Assembly (NCBI RefSeq): GCF_010499455.1
Contig: NZ_JAAGOH010000015.1
Span: forward strand, 1 to 64,000
DNA from: Ideonella livida
GTDB taxonomy: Bacteria > Pseudomonadota > Gammaproteobacteria > Burkholderiales > Burkholderiaceae_C
Direction: 5' to 3'
Length of the DNA stretch: 64,000 nucleotides
Part shown: piece by piece, positions 8,442 to 19,350 of the stretch
How the letters are laid out: each line of letters opens with the position of its first letter
Position numbering within the stretch: position 1 is the stretch's first letter
Made by a program: the position numbers and the translations under genes
Notes under the pieces: generated by a model
What the model saw: only the letters and a program-made list of their open reading frames with translations
The model's database searches: none
Told to the model about the DNA's origin: nothing

Positions 8442-8909
8442 TCACGGGTTGATGGTCAACACCAGGTTGCCGCTGTAGCTGCCAGCCGCAGCGTTCTGGA
8501 ACGCCGTCTTGGCCACCGTGGCGCTCAGGCCCATGTTCAGGGCGGTACCGGTCACGCCGTTGCCGCTGCCAGTGGCGGTGTAGGAGAAGCTGTAGGCGAT
8601 CAGCTCGGTGGTGGAGGTGCCGCCCAGCGCCATGTTGGCCGAGCCGGCGGTGCCGCTGTCGGTCACGGTGTAGCTGGTGCCCTTGGTGCACCAGAAGGCC
8701 GGCTGGGTCACCGTGGCCGACACGCTGGTCGCGGTGGTCGAGGGATCCAGGGTGCCAAAAGCGATGGCGCCGGCGCTGGTGAACTTGCAGACGCCCTGAA
8801 CGGTGGCGGTGACCGGCACGGTGGCGGTGTCAGCGGCCGAGGCCAGCAGCGGAGCGGCCAGACCGGCGGCAACCAGGAGTCGAGCGGCGGAACGGAAGGA
8901 AGCACGCAT
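8442..8909 (-). CDS. Spore coat U domain (SCPU) protein, probable major pilin (CsuA/B-like)
   Basis: A 155-residue secreted protein, first gene of the pilus operon and thus the likely major subunit. The signal peptide is clean (RLLVAAGLAAPLLASA, cleavage before ADTATVPV). The mature chain has Cys in QGVCKFTSAG and WCTKG, Gly/Ser/Thr-rich beta-strand sequence and the C-terminal AAGSYSGNLVLTINP. This is the composition expected of CsuA/B-type pilins. An AAAGG ribosome site lies 8-10 bases upstream of ATG. The 350-base gap upstream, shared with a divergent LysR gene, must hold the operon promoter. Confidence 0.88.
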   Translation of the reverse strand: MRASFRSAARLLVAAGLAAPLLASAADTATVPVTATVQGVCKFTSAGAIAFGTLDPSTTATSVSATVTQPAFWCTKGTSYTVTDSGTAGSANMALGGTSTTELIAYSFSYTATGSGNGVTGTALNMGLSATVAKTAFQNAAAGSYSGNLVLTINP

Positions 8910-9262
8910 GGATGAAGCCTTTCAACAAAGGGCACCCCAGGGGCGCCAAAACCTAGCGTGGACACGAGGGCCGAATCACAGCTGCATGTCCAACGCCCTG
9001 AGGCGATCCTGTCATGAATTTCTAACTTTTACAACCTGATACTTGATCGTTTACAAATTGTGAAAAAAGCGCTGCGCGTTTGCATCGCCCAATGGGGGCA
9101 GTGGCGCTCTGGACCGGCGATAGAGACTGCTGAGGTTTCGTGTGTGGCGTAGGCTTGATTGCCGAATCTGGCTAGCTTTCGTCACCGGAGTCAGGGCTGG
9201 CTGGTGCATGATGCGTTCCGTTACACGCCGGCGGGCCATTTGCCGCTGGCGGTTCGTCCTTC
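8910..9262. other. 353-base divergent intergenic region between pilus operon and LysR gene
   Basis: No coding frame with a credible start or composition is seen. An AT-rich island at about 9010-9065 stands out from the GC-rich surroundings and is the best place for the pilus promoter. The part near the LysR start is GC-rich again. No terminator, tRNA or repeat element was recognised. Confidence 0.6.
9028..9056 (-). promoter_or_regulatory. Candidate sigma-70 promoter of the pilus operon
   Basis: Read on the minus strand, TTGTAA and TGTAAA are separated by 17 bases within the only AT-rich stretch of the intergenic region. The predicted leader is about 110 bases. The -10 match is weak (three or four of six), so this is a candidate only. 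Confidence 0.3.
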
Positions 9263-10192
9263 ATGCGCTTTGACCTCATCACCCTCAACCTGGTGCTGGC
9301 CGTAGCTGAGACCGGTGCGATCAGCCGCGCCGCGGCGCGTGAGCATCTGGCCCTGGCAGCCGCCTCCAAACGCATCCGCGATCTGGAGACGCGATTGGGG
9401 GTGGAGCTGTTCCTGAGACGCGCCCGCGGCGTGGAGTTGACCGAGGCGGGGCGCGCGCTGGTGCGGCACATCCGGGGCCTGCATGCCTCGCTGAATGCGC
9501 TGGAGCGCGAGGTGGTCGAGTTCAGCCACGGCATCAAGGGGCATCTGCGTGTGGCCGCCAACGCAGCGGCCATTGCCGAGTGCCTGCCGCGGGATCTGGC
9601 GGAGTTCTCCCGCGAGCATCCGCACATCCGCATCAGCCTGGAAGACCTCAACAGTGCCGAAGTGCAGGCTGCCGTGGCCGAAGGTCGGGCCGATGTGGGC
9701 GTGGTCGCGCCGCCGGCACGTGACGAGCGCCTGAGGGCCTGGCCTTACCGGGAGGGGGGGTTGGCCGTGGTGCTGCCGCGCCACCATCCCCTGCAGGCCA
9801 CCAGCGGTGCCTTGAGCTTTGAGGTCCTGCTGGACTACGACATCGTCGGCCTGCCCCCGGGGGCGTCGGTGCACGAGCTGATGCTGCAGCGGGCCTGGGC
9901 CTCCGGTCGCGCGCTGCCGGCGCGCCTGCAGGTACGCGGCTTTGACGCCATTGCCCAGCTGGTCGAGGCCGGCTTGGGCGTGGCGCTGTTGCCGCAGGCG
10001 GTCGCTGAACGCTTTGCCCGAGTCTTCGCCATCACGGTCCGGCCATTGGCCGAGGACTGGGCCCGCCGGACCTACCAATTGGTGGCGCCGGACCAACCGG
10101 TGCAGCCGGCCGCCGTGCAACGCTTCATCGATGCCCTGGCCTGCGGGCCAGGGGCCGCGGTGGCGGCGGGTCCTGCCGGCCGCAGTCCTTGA
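9263..10192 (+). CDS. LysR-family transcriptional regulator
   Basis: A 309-residue LysR regulator. The winged helix-turn-helix is at residues ~1-60, with the pattern LVLAVAETGAISRAAAREH and then SKRIRDLETRLGVELFLRRARGV. The ligand-binding domain follows, with GHLRVAANAAAIAE starting its first lobe and GFDAIAQLVEAGLGVALLP in the second. It stands 65 bases upstream of leuC on the same strand. LysR genes next to leuC are common in betaproteobacteria, so control of the leu genes is a reasonable guess, but the effector is unknown. It also diverges from the pilus operon and could act there instead. Confidence 0.88.
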   Translation: MRFDLITLNLVLAVAETGAISRAAAREHLALAAASKRIRDLETRLGVELFLRRARGVELTEAGRALVRHIRGLHASLNALEREVVEFSHGIKGHLRVAANAAAIAECLPRDLAEFSREHPHIRISLEDLNSAEVQAAVAEGRADVGVVAPPARDERLRAWPYREGGLAVVLPRHHPLQATSGALSFEVLLDYDIVGLPPGASVHELMLQRAWASGRALPARLQVRGFDAIAQLVEAGLGVALLPQAVAERFARVFAITVRPLAEDWARRTYQLVAPDQPVQPAAVQRFIDALACGPGAAVAAGPAGRSP

Positions 10193-10257
10193 ACTGAATC
10201 TCCGACAATCCAGCCCGGGGCGCCATGCCCTGCCAGACCCCTGCAAGAGAGCCACAC

Positions 10258-11682
10258 ATGACCGCTCGCACCCTCTACGACAAGCTCTGGGATGACCACG
10301 TCGTCCACACCGAGGAAGACGGCACCGCCGTGCTGTACATCGACCGCCATCTGGTGCACGAAGTCACCAGTCCCCAGGCGTTCGAAGGCCTGCGCGTGGC
10401 CGGGCGCAAGCTCTGGCGCGTCAGCTCGGTGGTGGCCACTGCCGACCACAACACGCCCACCACCGACTGGGACCAGGGCTACGACGGCATCAAGGACCCG
10501 ATCTCCAAGGAGCAGATCGTCACCCTGGACGCCAACATCCAGGCGTTTGGCGCGGCGGCCTACTTCCCGTTCATGAGCCAGCGCCAGGGCATCGTGCACG
10601 TCATGGGGCCGGAAAACGGCGCCACTCTGCCGGGCATGACCGTGGTGTGCGGCGACAGCCACACCTCCACCCACGGCGCCTTTGGTGCGCTGGCGCACGG
10701 CATCGGCACCTCGGAGGTCGAACACGTGATGGCCACGCAGACCCTGTTGGCCAAGAAGGCCAAGAACATGCTGGTGCGCGTGGATGGCGTGGCACCCAAG
10801 GGGGTGACCGCCAAGGACATCGTGCTGGCCATCATCGGCAAGATCGGTACCGCCGGCGGTACCGGCTACACCATCGAGTTCGGCGGCTCGGCCATCCGCG
10901 CCTTGAGCATGGAAGGCCGCATGACGGTGTGCAACATGGCGATTGAAGGCGGCGCCCGCGCTGGCCTCGTCGCTGTGGATGAGAAGACCCTGGCCTACGT
11001 GAAGGGCCGCCCCTTCGCGCCGCAAGGCGTGGAATGGGATCAGGCCGTGGCCTACTGGCGCACCCTGCACACCGATGAGGGCGCGCACTTCGACAAGATT
11101 GTCGAATTGGACGCCGCGCAGATCCGCCCGCAGGTCACCTGGGGCACCAGCCCCGAGATGGTGCTCTCGATCGAAGACCGCGTGCCCGATCCCGACAAGG
11201 AAAAGGACGCCGTCAAGCGCGGCGCCATGGAACGCGCGCTGACCTACATGGGCCTGGAGCCCAACAAGGCGATCAACGACATCCGCATCGACAAGGTGTT
11301 CATCGGCTCCTGCACCAACAGCCGCATTGAAGACATGCGCGAAGCCGCCGCCGTGATCCAGCGCGTGGGCGGGCGCATCGCCAGCAATGTGAAGCTGGCA
11401 CTGGCCGTGCCGGGCTCGGGCCTGGTGAAGGCGCAGGCCGAAGCCGAAGGGCTGGACAAGATCTTCAAGGCCGCCGGCTTTGAATGGCGCGAACCGGGCT
11501 GCTCGATGTGCCTGGCGATGAACGCCGACCGCCTGGAGCCAGGCGAGCGCTGCGCTTCCACCAGCAACCGCAACTTCGAAGGTCGCCAAGGCAACGGCGG
11601 GCGTACCCACTTGGTGAGCCCCGCGATGGCCGCCGCCGCCGCCATGGCCGGCCATTTCGTGGACGTGCGCCGCGTTTCCTGA
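10258..11682 (+). CDS. leuC: LeuC, 3-isopropylmalate dehydratase large subunit
   Basis: 474 residues. With LeuD it isomerises 2-isopropylmalate to 3-isopropylmalate in leucine synthesis. Seen: N-terminal [12 protein letters not shown], the [15 protein letters not shown] loop, and the iron-sulfur cysteines in [13 protein letters not shown] and [10 protein letters not shown], where the [4Fe-4S] cluster that binds substrate sits. The ATG with AAGAGAG upstream was used instead of an in-frame ATG 33 bases earlier, because family members start with MTARTLYDK. leuD follows after 21 bases. Confidence 0.97.
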   Translation: MTARTLYDKLWDDHVVHTEEDGTAVLYIDRHLVHEVTSPQAFEGLRVAGRKLWRVSSVVATADHNTPTTDWDQGYDGIKDPISKEQIVTLDANIQAFGAAAYFPFMSQRQGIVHVMGPENGATLPGMTVVCGDSHTSTHGAFGALAHGIGTSEVEHVMATQTLLAKKAKNMLVRVDGVAPKGVTAKDIVLAIIGKIGTAGGTGYTIEFGGSAIRALSMEGRMTVCNMAIEGGARAGLVAVDEKTLAYVKGRPFAPQGVEWDQAVAYWRTLHTDEGAHFDKIVELDAAQIRPQVTWGTSPEMVLSIEDRVPDPDKEKDAVKRGAMERALTYMGLEPNKAINDIRIDKVFIGSCTNSRIEDMREAAAVIQRVGGRIASNVKLALAVPGSGLVKAQAEAEGLDKIFKAAGFEWREPGCSMCLAMNADRLEPGERCASTSNRNFEGRQGNGGRTHLVSPAMAAAAAMAGHFVDVRRVS

Positions 11683-11703
11683 ACTTCACCCGGATCACAA
11701 GCC

Positions 11704-12354
11704 ATGCAAGCATTCACCCTGCACAAGGGCCTGGTGGCCCCGATGGATCGCGAAAACGTCGATACCGACGCGATCATCCCCAAGCAATTCCTCAAGTCCA
11801 TCAAGCGCACCGGCTTCGGCCCGAACCTGTTTGACGAGTGGCGCTACCTCGACCAGGGCGAGCCGGGCCAAGACCCGGCCAGCCGCAAGCCCAACCCGGA
11901 TTTCGTGCTGAACCAGCCGCGCTACCAAGGCGCTTCGGTGCTGATCGCGCGCCACAACTTCGGTTGCGGCTCCAGCCGCGAGCACGCGCCCTGGGCGCTG
12001 GAGCAGTATGGCTTTCGCGCCCTCATCGCGCCGAGCTTTGCCGACATCTTCTTCAACAACTGCTTCAAGAACGGCGTGCTGCCCATCGTGCTGCCGGAAA
12101 GCCAAGTGGCCAGGCTGTTCGATGAAGTGTTCGCTTTCCCGGGCTACTCGCTCACCATCGATTTGCCGCGCCAGGTCATCGTCAAGCCGGACAGCACCGA
12201 GCTGCCGTTTGACGTGCAACCGTTCCGCAAATACTGCCTGGTGAACGGCTTTGACGACATCGGCCTGACGCTGCGCCACGCCGACAAGATCAAGTCGTAT
12301 GAGGCCGAGCGCCTGGCCAAGATGCCTTGGCTCAACCATTCGATGGCCGGCTGA
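11704..12354 (+). CDS. leuD: LeuD, 3-isopropylmalate dehydratase small subunit
   Basis: 216 residues, the usual length. It forms the swivel domain that completes the isopropylmalate isomerase active site with LeuC. Diagnostic motifs: [22 protein letters not shown] near the N-terminus and [15 protein letters not shown] near residues 84-98. Located directly between leuC and leuB in one transcription unit. No Shine-Dalgarno match is strong, so coupling to leuC is likely. Confidence 0.97.
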   Translation: MQAFTLHKGLVAPMDRENVDTDAIIPKQFLKSIKRTGFGPNLFDEWRYLDQGEPGQDPASRKPNPDFVLNQPRYQGASVLIARHNFGCGSSREHAPWALEQYGFRALIAPSFADIFFNNCFKNGVLPIVLPESQVARLFDEVFAFPGYSLTIDLPRQVIVKPDSTELPFDVQPFRKYCLVNGFDDIGLTLRHADKIKSYEAERLAKMPWLNHSMAG

Positions 12355-12434
12355 CCTGCTGTTGCCGCGCTGGAAGGCTTCACGAAGCCGCCAGCGCCGT
12401 TCTGCCTTTTGCATTCTGAAGAAACGAGAACCCC

Positions 12435-13529
12435 ATGAGCATGAAGATTGCCGTGTTGCCGGGCGACGGCATTGGTACCGAGATCGTGGCCGAGGCCGTG
12501 CGTGTGCTGAACGTGCTGGACCTGCCCTTCGAGATGGAGGAGGCCCTGGTGGGTGGTGCCGCCTATGAGGCGCACGGCCACCCGCTGCCACCCGCCACCT
12601 TGAAGCTGGCGCAAGCGTCCGACGCCATCCTGTTCGGCGCTGTGGGCGACTGGAAGTACGACAAGCTGGATCGCCCGCTGCGCCCCGAGCAGGCCATCCT
12701 GGGCCTGCGCAAGGCGCTGGGCCTGTTCGCCAACTTCCGCCCGGCGCTGTGCTACGAGCAGCTCACCCACGCTTCGAGCCTGAAGCCCGAGCTGGTGGCC
12801 GGCCTGGACATCCTCATCATCCGAGAGCTGACGGGCGACATCTACTTCGGCCAGCCGCGCGGTCGCCGCATCGCCACCGATGGCCACTTCCCCGGTGCCG
12901 AGGAAGCCTTCGACACCATGCGCTATTCCAAGCCGGAAATTGAGCGCATCGCCCACGTCGCCTTCCAGGCCGCACGCAAGCGCAGCAAGAAGGTCACCTC
13001 GGTGGACAAGGCCAACGTGCTGGAAACCTTCCAGTTCTGGAAGGACGTGGTGACCGAGGTCCACAAGGAGTACCCGGACGTCGAACTGGAGCACATGTAC
13101 GTGGACAACGCTGCCATGCAGCTGGTGAAGGCGCCCAAGAAGTTCGACGTGCTGTTCACCGGCAACATGTTCGGCGACATCCTGAGCGATGAGGCTGCGA
13201 TGCTGACCGGCTCCATCGGCATGCTGCCCTCGGCCAGCCTGAACGCCAAGGGCCAGGGCCTGTACGAACCCAGCCACGGCAGCGCGCCGGACATCGCAGG
13301 CAAAGGCATTGCCAATCCTCTGGCTACAATCCTGTCCGCTGCCATGATGCTCCGTTTCTCACTCCAACAGCCTGAAGCCGCCGACCGGATCGAGTCGGCT
13401 GTGCGTGCTGTGCTGGCGGCGGGCTACCGCACCGCCGACATCTGGAGCGAGGGCACCCAGAAGGTGAGCACGCGCGAGATGGGTGATGCCGTGGTTGCGG
13501 CCATCACCGGCAAAACCATTAAGAGCTGA
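12435..13529 (+). CDS. leuB: LeuB, 3-isopropylmalate dehydrogenase
   Basis: 364 residues. It oxidises and decarboxylates 3-isopropylmalate to 2-oxoisocaproate with NAD. Motifs: N-terminal [14 protein letters not shown], the substrate loop with [14 protein letters not shown] and [14 protein letters not shown], metal-binding aspartates around [16 protein letters not shown], and the NAD-binding [19 protein letters not shown] spacer of 80 bases separates it from leuD. A GC-rich double hairpin follows before asd. Confidence 0.97.
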   Translation: MSMKIAVLPGDGIGTEIVAEAVRVLNVLDLPFEMEEALVGGAAYEAHGHPLPPATLKLAQASDAILFGAVGDWKYDKLDRPLRPEQAILGLRKALGLFANFRPALCYEQLTHASSLKPELVAGLDILIIRELTGDIYFGQPRGRRIATDGHFPGAEEAFDTMRYSKPEIERIAHVAFQAARKRSKKVTSVDKANVLETFQFWKDVVTEVHKEYPDVELEHMYVDNAAMQLVKAPKKFDVLFTGNMFGDILSDEAAMLTGSIGMLPSASLNAKGQGLYEPSHGSAPDIAGKGIANPLATILSAAMMLRFSLQQPEAADRIESAVRAVLAAGYRTADIWSEGTQKVSTREMGDAVVAAITGKTIKS

Positions 13530-13560
13530 CCCAGCTCGGTTTCGTCTCGCCCCCACTCCT

Positions 13561-13596
13561 GGACCCCGGCGACGCGAGCCGGGGAAGCTGGGGTCC
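13561..13596 (+). promoter_or_regulatory. Two mutually exclusive hairpins between leuB and asd
   Basis: CCCCGGC pairs with GCCGGGG (loop of 7), and GGACCCC pairs with GGGGTCC, and both use the same CCCC at 13564-13567. Such competing stems can act as an attenuator or mRNA switch. There is no T-tract, and the asd start is only 30 bases downstream, so control of asd translation is another option. The pairing is seen; any function is inferred. Confidence 0.35.
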
Positions 13597-13625
13597 GGGA
13601 ATCACGCATCACAAGGAATCTGGAA

Positions 13626-14753
13626 ATGGCACTCGTAGGTCTGGTCGGATGGCGCGGCATGGTCGGCTCGGTCCTGATGGATCGCATGCAGGCCGAAGGC
13701 GACTTTGCGCACTTCGAACCCCTGTTCTTCTCCACCTCCAACGCCGGCGGCGCCGCCCCGGCCCAGGCGAAGAACGAAACCACGCTGCAGGACGCGTTCA
13801 ACATCGACGCCCTCAAGCGCTGCGACATCATCCTGACCTGCCAGGGCGGTGACTACACCACCGAGGTGTATGCCAAGCTGCGCGCTGCCGGCTGGAACGG
13901 CCACTGGATCGATGCCGCCTCGTCGCTGCGCATGAAGGACAACGCCGTGATCGTGCTCGATCCGGTGAACATGCCCGTCATCAAGGACGCGCTGGCCAAG
14001 GGCGGCAAGGACTGGATCGGTGGCAACTGCACCGTCTCCTGCATGCTGATGGGCGTGGGCGCGCTGTACAAGGCCGGCCTGGTCGAGTGGATGAGCTCCC
14101 AGACCTACCAGGCCGCTTCCGGCGGTGGCGCCCAGCACATGCGCGAGCTGCTGACCCAGTTCGGCACGCTGAATGCCGAGGTCAAGGACCTGCTGGCCGA
14201 CCCCAAGAGCGCCATCCTGGAGATCGACCGCAAGATCATCGGCAAGCAGCGCACCCTGAGCGCGGGTGAGACCGCCAACTTCGGCGTGCCGCTGGGCGGC
14301 TCGCTCATCCCCTGGATCGACAAGGACCTGGGTAACGGCCAGTCGCGCGAAGAGTGGAAGGGCATGGCCGAGACCAACAAGATCCTGGGTCTGGGCGAGG
14401 GCTTCGGCTCGGCCGCCATCCCCGTGGATGGTTTCTGCGTGCGCATCGGCGCCATGCGCTGCCACTCGCAAGCGCTGACCTTCAAGCTCAAGAAGGACGT
14501 GCCCGTGGCGGACCTGGAGGCCATGATCGCGGCGGACAACGAGTGGGTGAAGGTGGTGCCCAACACGCGCGAGGCCACCATTCAAGATCTGACGCCCGTG
14601 GCCACCACCGGCACGCTGACCATCCCCGTGGGCCGCATCCGCAAGCTGGCGATGGGACCGGAGTACGTGGGGGCCTTCACCATCGGTGACCAGCTGCTCT
14701 GGGGCGCTGCCGAACCCCTGCGCCGCATGCTGCGCATCCTGCTGGACGCTTGA
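13626..14753 (+). CDS. asd: Asd, aspartate-semialdehyde dehydrogenase
   Basis: 375 residues, close to the gammaproteobacterial-type enzyme. It reduces aspartyl phosphate to aspartate semialdehyde, the branch point to lysine/diaminopimelate, threonine and methionine. NADP loop: [15 protein letters not shown]. The catalytic cysteine is Cys135 in [29 protein letters not shown] and the later active-site region [19 protein letters not shown] also fit. An AAGGA ribosome site precedes ATG. The asd-fimV-truA order is a conserved beta/gamma neighbourhood. Confidence 0.97.
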   Translation: MALVGLVGWRGMVGSVLMDRMQAEGDFAHFEPLFFSTSNAGGAAPAQAKNETTLQDAFNIDALKRCDIILTCQGGDYTTEVYAKLRAAGWNGHWIDAASSLRMKDNAVIVLDPVNMPVIKDALAKGGKDWIGGNCTVSCMLMGVGALYKAGLVEWMSSQTYQAASGGGAQHMRELLTQFGTLNAEVKDLLADPKSAILEIDRKIIGKQRTLSAGETANFGVPLGGSLIPWIDKDLGNGQSREEWKGMAETNKILGLGEGFGSAAIPVDGFCVRIGAMRCHSQALTFKLKKDVPVADLEAMIAADNEWVKVVPNTREATIQDLTPVATTGTLTIPVGRIRKLAMGPEYVGAFTIGDQLLWGAAEPLRRMLRILLDA

Positions 14754-14784
14754 TTGACAGGCGGAACTGCTTCCAATCGTTAAT
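14754..14784 (+). promoter_or_regulatory. Candidate promoter for fimV
   Basis: A perfect -35 hexamer TTGACA starts directly after the asd stop, with GTTAAT 19 bases further. The spacing is long and the -10 matches four of six, so support is modest. The 255-base gap before fimV also holds an inverted repeat, CAAGC-TATAT-GCTTG, at 14880-14894. Confidence 0.3.
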
Positions 14785-15008
14785 GGCGGCCACGGATGTT
14801 GTCCAGGGGCAACTTGGCCGCAATTCGCGAGATAGGATAGGGCGGTCCCTCGCTCACGTCAGGTAATGGATGAGCTAGGCAAGCTATATGCTTGATAAAG
14901 TGGTGCTTTCCCCGTCTTTTCTGTTTCTTCGGCCACAGTGAAGTCCGGGAGGGGGGGAAGCTTGGCGGCGGCGCCCATGGGCGCGCGCCGGACGCGTTTG
15001 GAGACGCC

Positions 15009-17813
15009 TTGAAAAACGACACGCCCATGGCCGCTCGTCACCTGCTATCTGCCGTTGCCGCGGCCGCCTTGCTCTCCTGTCTTCCGCATGCGTCCGCCTT
15101 GACGCTGGGTCGGCTGACCGTGCAGTCCGCCTTGGGTGAGCCCTTGGTGGCGGAGATCGACGTCACCTCGCTCACGACGGAGGAGGGGGTGTCCCTCAAG
15201 ACCGCCGTAGCCTCCCCGGATGCCTATCGGGCCGCCGGGGTCGACTACAACGCGGTGCTGTTGGGCGCGCAGGCTGCCCTGTTGCGCAGACCCAGCGGCG
15301 AGGCGTTCATCCGCGTGACCGGTGATCGCACCGTCGCAGAGCCCTTCCTGGACCTCATCCTCGACTTCTCCTGGTCGGGCGGCCGTCTGCAGCGTTCCTA
15401 CACCCTGCTGATCGATCCACCAATTCGTGGGCAGGCGCCGGCGGCCGCCCCTGTGGCGGCGCCGGTGGCCCTCGGTGCGGCCCCCGCCGCACCGGCGGCG
15501 CCTGCAGCGCCCGCCACCCCGGTGGCGCCGCCCGCTGCCGCTGTGACGCCTGCGCCTGCCGCAGCGCCTGCGCCTCGGGCGCCCGCATCCCTGCCACCGG
15601 CGCCTCGTCAAACCGCCGCTGCGCCGGCTTCATCCCGTCCTGCGGCCGCCGCACCTGCGGGCACTGTCACCGTGCGGCCTGGCGACACCTTGGGAGGAAT
15701 CGCGCGCAGTCAGCTGAGTTCGGGTGTTTCCCTCGACCAGATGGTTGTGGCCCTGTACCAGCAGAATGAAGGCGCTTTCATTGGCGGCAACATGAACCGC
15801 CTGCGCAGCGGAGCGGTGCTCAATCTGCCGTCGGCAGACGAAGCGCGTGCCATGCCCGCCGACCAGGCGCAGCGTGTGATCCGCGCCCACAGTGCCGATT
15901 TCGGAGCCTTCCGTCAGCGTCTGTCGGGTGCTGCGCCCGAGGTGTCGGCAGATCGCGCGCCGCGTGTGGCCAGTGGCAAGGTGGAGGCTGCGGTCCAGGA
16001 CAGGCGGCAAGGTGCAGGGGCTGCGCCGGCCGACCAGCTCAGTCTGTCGCGTGCGCCCGCCAAGGCCGCCAGCACGCCCGAGGCCCGGGTGTCCCGCGAA
16101 ACGGAGAAAAAGGCTGCCGAGACGCGGGTGGCGGAGCTCACCCGAAACGTCGAGGAGCTGCGCAAGATTTCTCAGGACAAGCCAGGTGCGGCCGCAGCCG
16201 CCTCGGCAGCCAAACCCGCAGCGCCGGCTTTGCCGGTGCCGGCCATGCCGGCGCCCGTCGCCAGCAAGCCTGCCGCGCCTGCCGCGCCTGCCACGCCGCC
16301 CTCCGCGGCAGCCAAGCCTGCCCCTGTGGCCGCGCCCGCGGCTTCTGCCCCGGCAGCGCCGTCGCTGGTGTCCGGTGTGCCGTCGGCTCCGGTGGCCGCC
16401 TCGCAGCCTGTCGCTGCGGCCAGTGCCGTGGTCAAGCCGGCCAGCGCGCCCTCCAAGCCTCGCCCCGCCATGCCGGTGCCTGCGCCCGTGCAGGAGGAGA
16501 GCTTCCTCGATTCCCTGACCTCCAATCCTTTCGTGCTGCCTGGCGCGGTGGGCTTGGTGGCCCTGTTGGCCGGACTTGGCGTGATGCGCCTGCGCCGCCG
16601 CGGCAATGACGCCGGCACCGAGACCTCCTTCATGGAGAGCAAGCTGCAGGCGGATTCCTTCTTTGGTGTCAGCGGTGGGCAGCGGGTGGATACCCGTGAC
16701 GGTGCCGGCGCACCTTCATCCAGTTCCCTCAGCTACTCCTTGAGCCAGCTCGATGCGATCGGTGATGTGGATCCAGTGGCTGAGGCCGATGTGTACCTGG
16801 CTTACGGTCGCGACCTCCAAGCCGAAGAGATCCTCAAGGAGGCCCTGAAAACTTCTCCGGATCGGGTGGCCATCCATACCAAGCTTCTGGAGGTCTATGC
16901 CAAGCGCTCGGATCTGGCGGCTCTCGAGTCGGAGGCCCGGCAGGTGCAAAGCTTGACCGGCGGCATGGGTGAAGAATGGCAACGTGCCCAGGAACTTGGC
17001 CGGCAGGTCGACCCTGGGAACCCACTCTACACCGCCGCAGATTCGGCAAGCGTCGACATCGACACGTCCACCGATCCGGCCGACGGCATGCTGGATGACG
17101 ATGTTCCCCGTGGCATGGCGCCGGTGGCTGTAGTGGGAGCCGCGGCCTTGGCGACGGGTGCTGCGGTGGCTGCGGCCGCGCAAGAATCTCCGCTGTCGCT
17201 GGACACGACCCCCTCGAGTTTTGATGCGGATTGGTCTGCGGATGCGCCGGTGCAGCCGGATGACCTGGATCTGGACATCGACCTTGACGCCGGATCCAAG
17301 CTCGTCGGCTTGGAAGAGACCCGCCCGGGGACCATGTTGCAGGCACCGAGCGTGCTCTCGGAACTGCCGAATTCGGAGTTTGATGTCGCCGCCGCGGAAG
17401 GCTTCCCCGAGCTGGAGCCTACGGGCATGCAGCCGCTGGGGGATCTTGCCGAACTTGACGAGATCAGCGATCAGCGATCAGCGCCCGCCTCGTCGCCGAT
17501 GGAGTTCGACTTTGGCGACTTGACCCTGGATCTGGATACCCCGTTGACGGGTGGACCGTCTGCGTCCTCGTCTGCGGACGTCGGGCAGTCCGAGCCCCTG
17601 CTGCCTTCGTTTGAAGGGGCGGAATCTCTGTCCTTCGAGCTGGAGGACGAGGCCGATGGCGGTGACCCCCTGCAGCGCAAGGTCGAGCTGGCCGATGAGT
17701 TCCGGCGCATTGGTGATCTCGACGGGGCCAGGGAATTGCTCGAAGAGGTGATTGCCAAGGGTTCCGCGGGCCTGAAGGCGCGCGCGCAGGCCATGCTGGA
17801 TGATCTTGCCTGA
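15009..17813 (+). CDS. fimV: FimV/HubP family polar protein with LysM domain and C-terminal TPR
   Basis: About 934 residues. FimV/HubP is an inner-membrane, peptidoglycan-binding organiser needed for type IV pilus function and polar placement of proteins. Order of parts: signal peptide ([20 protein letters not shown]), the FimV N-domain beginning [20 protein letters not shown], an Ala/Pro linker, a LysM domain near 219-275 ([15 protein letters not shown]), a second Ala/Pro linker, one membrane helix near 508-530 followed by MRLRRRG, a TPR region near 590-655, an acidic stretch, and the conserved C-terminal helix pair ([23 protein letters not shown]). The TTG start is chosen for GGAGA six bases upstream; ATG 18 bases later is the alternative. 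It overlaps truA by 14 bases. Confidence 0.92.
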   Translation: MKNDTPMAARHLLSAVAAAALLSCLPHASALTLGRLTVQSALGEPLVAEIDVTSLTTEEGVSLKTAVASPDAYRAAGVDYNAVLLGAQAALLRRPSGEAFIRVTGDRTVAEPFLDLILDFSWSGGRLQRSYTLLIDPPIRGQAPAAAPVAAPVALGAAPAAPAAPAAPATPVAPPAAAVTPAPAAAPAPRAPASLPPAPRQTAAAPASSRPAAAAPAGTVTVRPGDTLGGIARSQLSSGVSLDQMVVALYQQNEGAFIGGNMNRLRSGAVLNLPSADEARAMPADQAQRVIRAHSADFGAFRQRLSGAAPEVSADRAPRVASGKVEAAVQDRRQGAGAAPADQLSLSRAPAKAASTPEARVSRETEKKAAETRVAELTRNVEELRKISQDKPGAAAAASAAKPAAPALPVPAMPAPVASKPAAPAAPATPPSAAAKPAPVAAPAASAPAAPSLVSGVPSAPVAASQPVAAASAVVKPASAPSKPRPAMPVPAPVQEESFLDSLTSNPFVLPGAVGLVALLAGLGVMRLRRRGNDAGTETSFMESKLQADSFFGVSGGQRVDTRDGAGAPSSSSLSYSLSQLDAIGDVDPVAEADVYLAYGRDLQAEEILKEALKTSPDRVAIHTKLLEVYAKRSDLAALESEARQVQSLTGGMGEEWQRAQELGRQVDPGNPLYTAADSASVDIDTSTDPADGMLDDDVPRGMAPVAVVGAAALATGAAVAAAAQESPLSLDTTPSSFDADWSADAPVQPDDLDLDIDLDAGSKLVGLEETRPGTMLQAPSVLSELPNSEFDVAAAEGFPELEPTGMQPLGDLAELDEISDQRSAPASSPMEFDFGDLTLDLDTPLTGGPSASSSADVGQSEPLLPSFEGAESLSFELEDEADGGDPLQRKVELADEFRRIGDLDGARELLEEVIAKGSAGLKARAQAMLDDLA

Positions 17814-18618
17814 CGCGGGAGCTGCCGGCTCCGGCCGACGGATCGCGCTGGGCTTGAGTTACGCTGGACAGGGCTACCACGGTTGGCAGCGCCAACCCCA
17901 GGGGCGAACCGTGCAGGGCGCCTTGGAGGAGGCCCTGAGTGTGTTCGCCGCCCAGCCAGTGCACACGGTGTGTGCCGGGCGTACCGACACCGGTGTCCAT
18001 GCCACCCTGCAGGTCGTGCATTTCGATGCTCCGGTGCAGCGCGCCGACTTTTCCTGGGTACGTGGCACCAACCGCTACCTCCCGGCAGACATGGCGGTGC
18101 AATGGGCTTGTCCCGTGCCGGACGCTTTCCACGCTCGATTCAGTGCCGTAGGCCGGCGCTATCGGTATGTGCTGCTGGAGTCAGCCGTTCGCCCCAGCTT
18201 GGAGGCGGGGCGGTGCGGATGGACGTTCCGGCCGCTGGATGGCGAGGCCATGCGTGCGGCGGCCGCGCGGCTGCTGGGGGTGCAGGACTTCAGCTCCTTC
18301 CGGTCGGCGGAATGCCAGGCCAAGTCGCCGGTCAAGGAGATGCGTCGGGTCGACATCCGACGGTCTGGCCATCTCTGGTGTTTCGACTTTGAGGCCAGTG
18401 CGTTCCTGCACCACATGGTTCGCAACATCATGGGTTGTCTGGTGGCCGTGGGCACGGGATCTCGGCCGCCGCTTTGGTTGTCCGAGGTGATCGCGGCCCG
18501 TTCCCGTGATGCGGCGGCACCCACCTTTGCGCCCGATGGCCTGTATTTCCTAGGGCCCTGTTATGAGCCGCACTGGGGCTTGCCGGAGCTGTCTCCGGCC
18601 CAAAGCTGGTTGCCCTGA
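17800..18618 (+). CDS. truA: TruA, tRNA pseudouridine(38-40) synthase
   Basis: 272 residues. It makes pseudouridine at positions 38-40 in the anticodon arm. Seen: the N-terminal [19 protein letters not shown], catalytic Asp63 in GRTDTGVHA, and later RYRYVLLE and [15 protein letters not shown], then a C-terminal [18 protein letters not shown]. The ATG lies inside the end of fimV (14-base overlap), consistent with the conserved fimV-truA pair and translational coupling. Confidence 0.96.
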   Translation: MILPDAGAAGSGRRIALGLSYAGQGYHGWQRQPQGRTVQGALEEALSVFAAQPVHTVCAGRTDTGVHATLQVVHFDAPVQRADFSWVRGTNRYLPADMAVQWACPVPDAFHARFSAVGRRYRYVLLESAVRPSLEAGRCGWTFRPLDGEAMRAAAARLLGVQDFSSFRSAECQAKSPVKEMRRVDIRRSGHLWCFDFEASAFLHHMVRNIMGCLVAVGTGSRPPLWLSEVIAARSRDAAAPTFAPDGLYFLGPCYEPHWGLPELSPAQSWLP

Positions 18619-18677
18619 GGCCTTGCTCCCTGCCTGCCGGCCACGTGCGGCAGACCCTGAATGACCGAGGTGAAACG

Positions 18678-19334
18678 ATGCGATCCGATCTCCACCGCAC
18701 GCGGATCAAGATCTGTGGCTTGACCCGCGAGGCCGACGTGGATGCCGCTGTCGAGGCGGGCGCTGACGCCATTGGTTTGGTGCTCTATCCGCTCAGTCCG
18801 CGCCATGTGTCGCTGGAACGTGCACAGGTATTGGCCAGGCGCTTGCCTCCGTTCGTGCAGGTGGTGGGTTTGGTCGTCAACGCCAGCGCGGCTGAGCTTC
18901 GCACCGTGACCGAACAGCTGCCGCAGGCCTTGATCCAGTTCCATGGTGATGAGTCGCCTCAGGCGTGTCAGGCCTTCGGCCGGCCCTATCTGCGGGCGGC
19001 CAGGATGCGACCTGGCTTCGATTTGCTAGACTTCGCCCACCAGCACCCCGATGCTCAGGGCATCCTCTTGGATGCACACGTAGAAGGCTATGGCGGGGGT
19101 GGAAAGGTGTTCGATTGGTCTCTCGTACCCGCAGGCGTGTCCCGTCCGCTCGTTTTGTCTGGTGGGTTGAATCCTGCAAACGTGATCGATGGGGTGATGG
19201 CCGTCCGGCCCTGGGCCGTTGACGTGAGCTCCGGCGTGGAGCAGGCCAAGGGCATCAAGGATGCCGGCCTGATGCGCCGTTTCTGTGAGGCTGTCCGCGA
19301 GGCGGATGGTCGACTGGCGGATGCCATCACCTGA
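18678..19334 (+). CDS. trpF: TrpF, phosphoribosylanthranilate isomerase
   Basis: 218 residues, a TIM-barrel enzyme for the third dedicated step from anthranilate in tryptophan synthesis. Motifs: [37 protein letters not shown] at the N-terminus with the catalytic Cys, the central VGLVVN strand, the Asp-containing [19 protein letters not shown], and [13 protein letters not shown] with VDVSSGVE phosphate loops at the C-terminus. GAGGTGAAACG before ATG sets the start. It leads directly into trpB. Confidence 0.97.
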   Translation: MRSDLHRTRIKICGLTREADVDAAVEAGADAIGLVLYPLSPRHVSLERAQVLARRLPPFVQVVGLVVNASAAELRTVTEQLPQALIQFHGDESPQACQAFGRPYLRAARMRPGFDLLDFAHQHPDAQGILLDAHVEGYGGGGKVFDWSLVPAGVSRPLVLSGGLNPANVIDGVMAVRPWAVDVSSGVEQAKGIKDAGLMRRFCEAVREADGRLADAIT

Positions 19335-19350
19335 GACCCCATTTCCTGAC

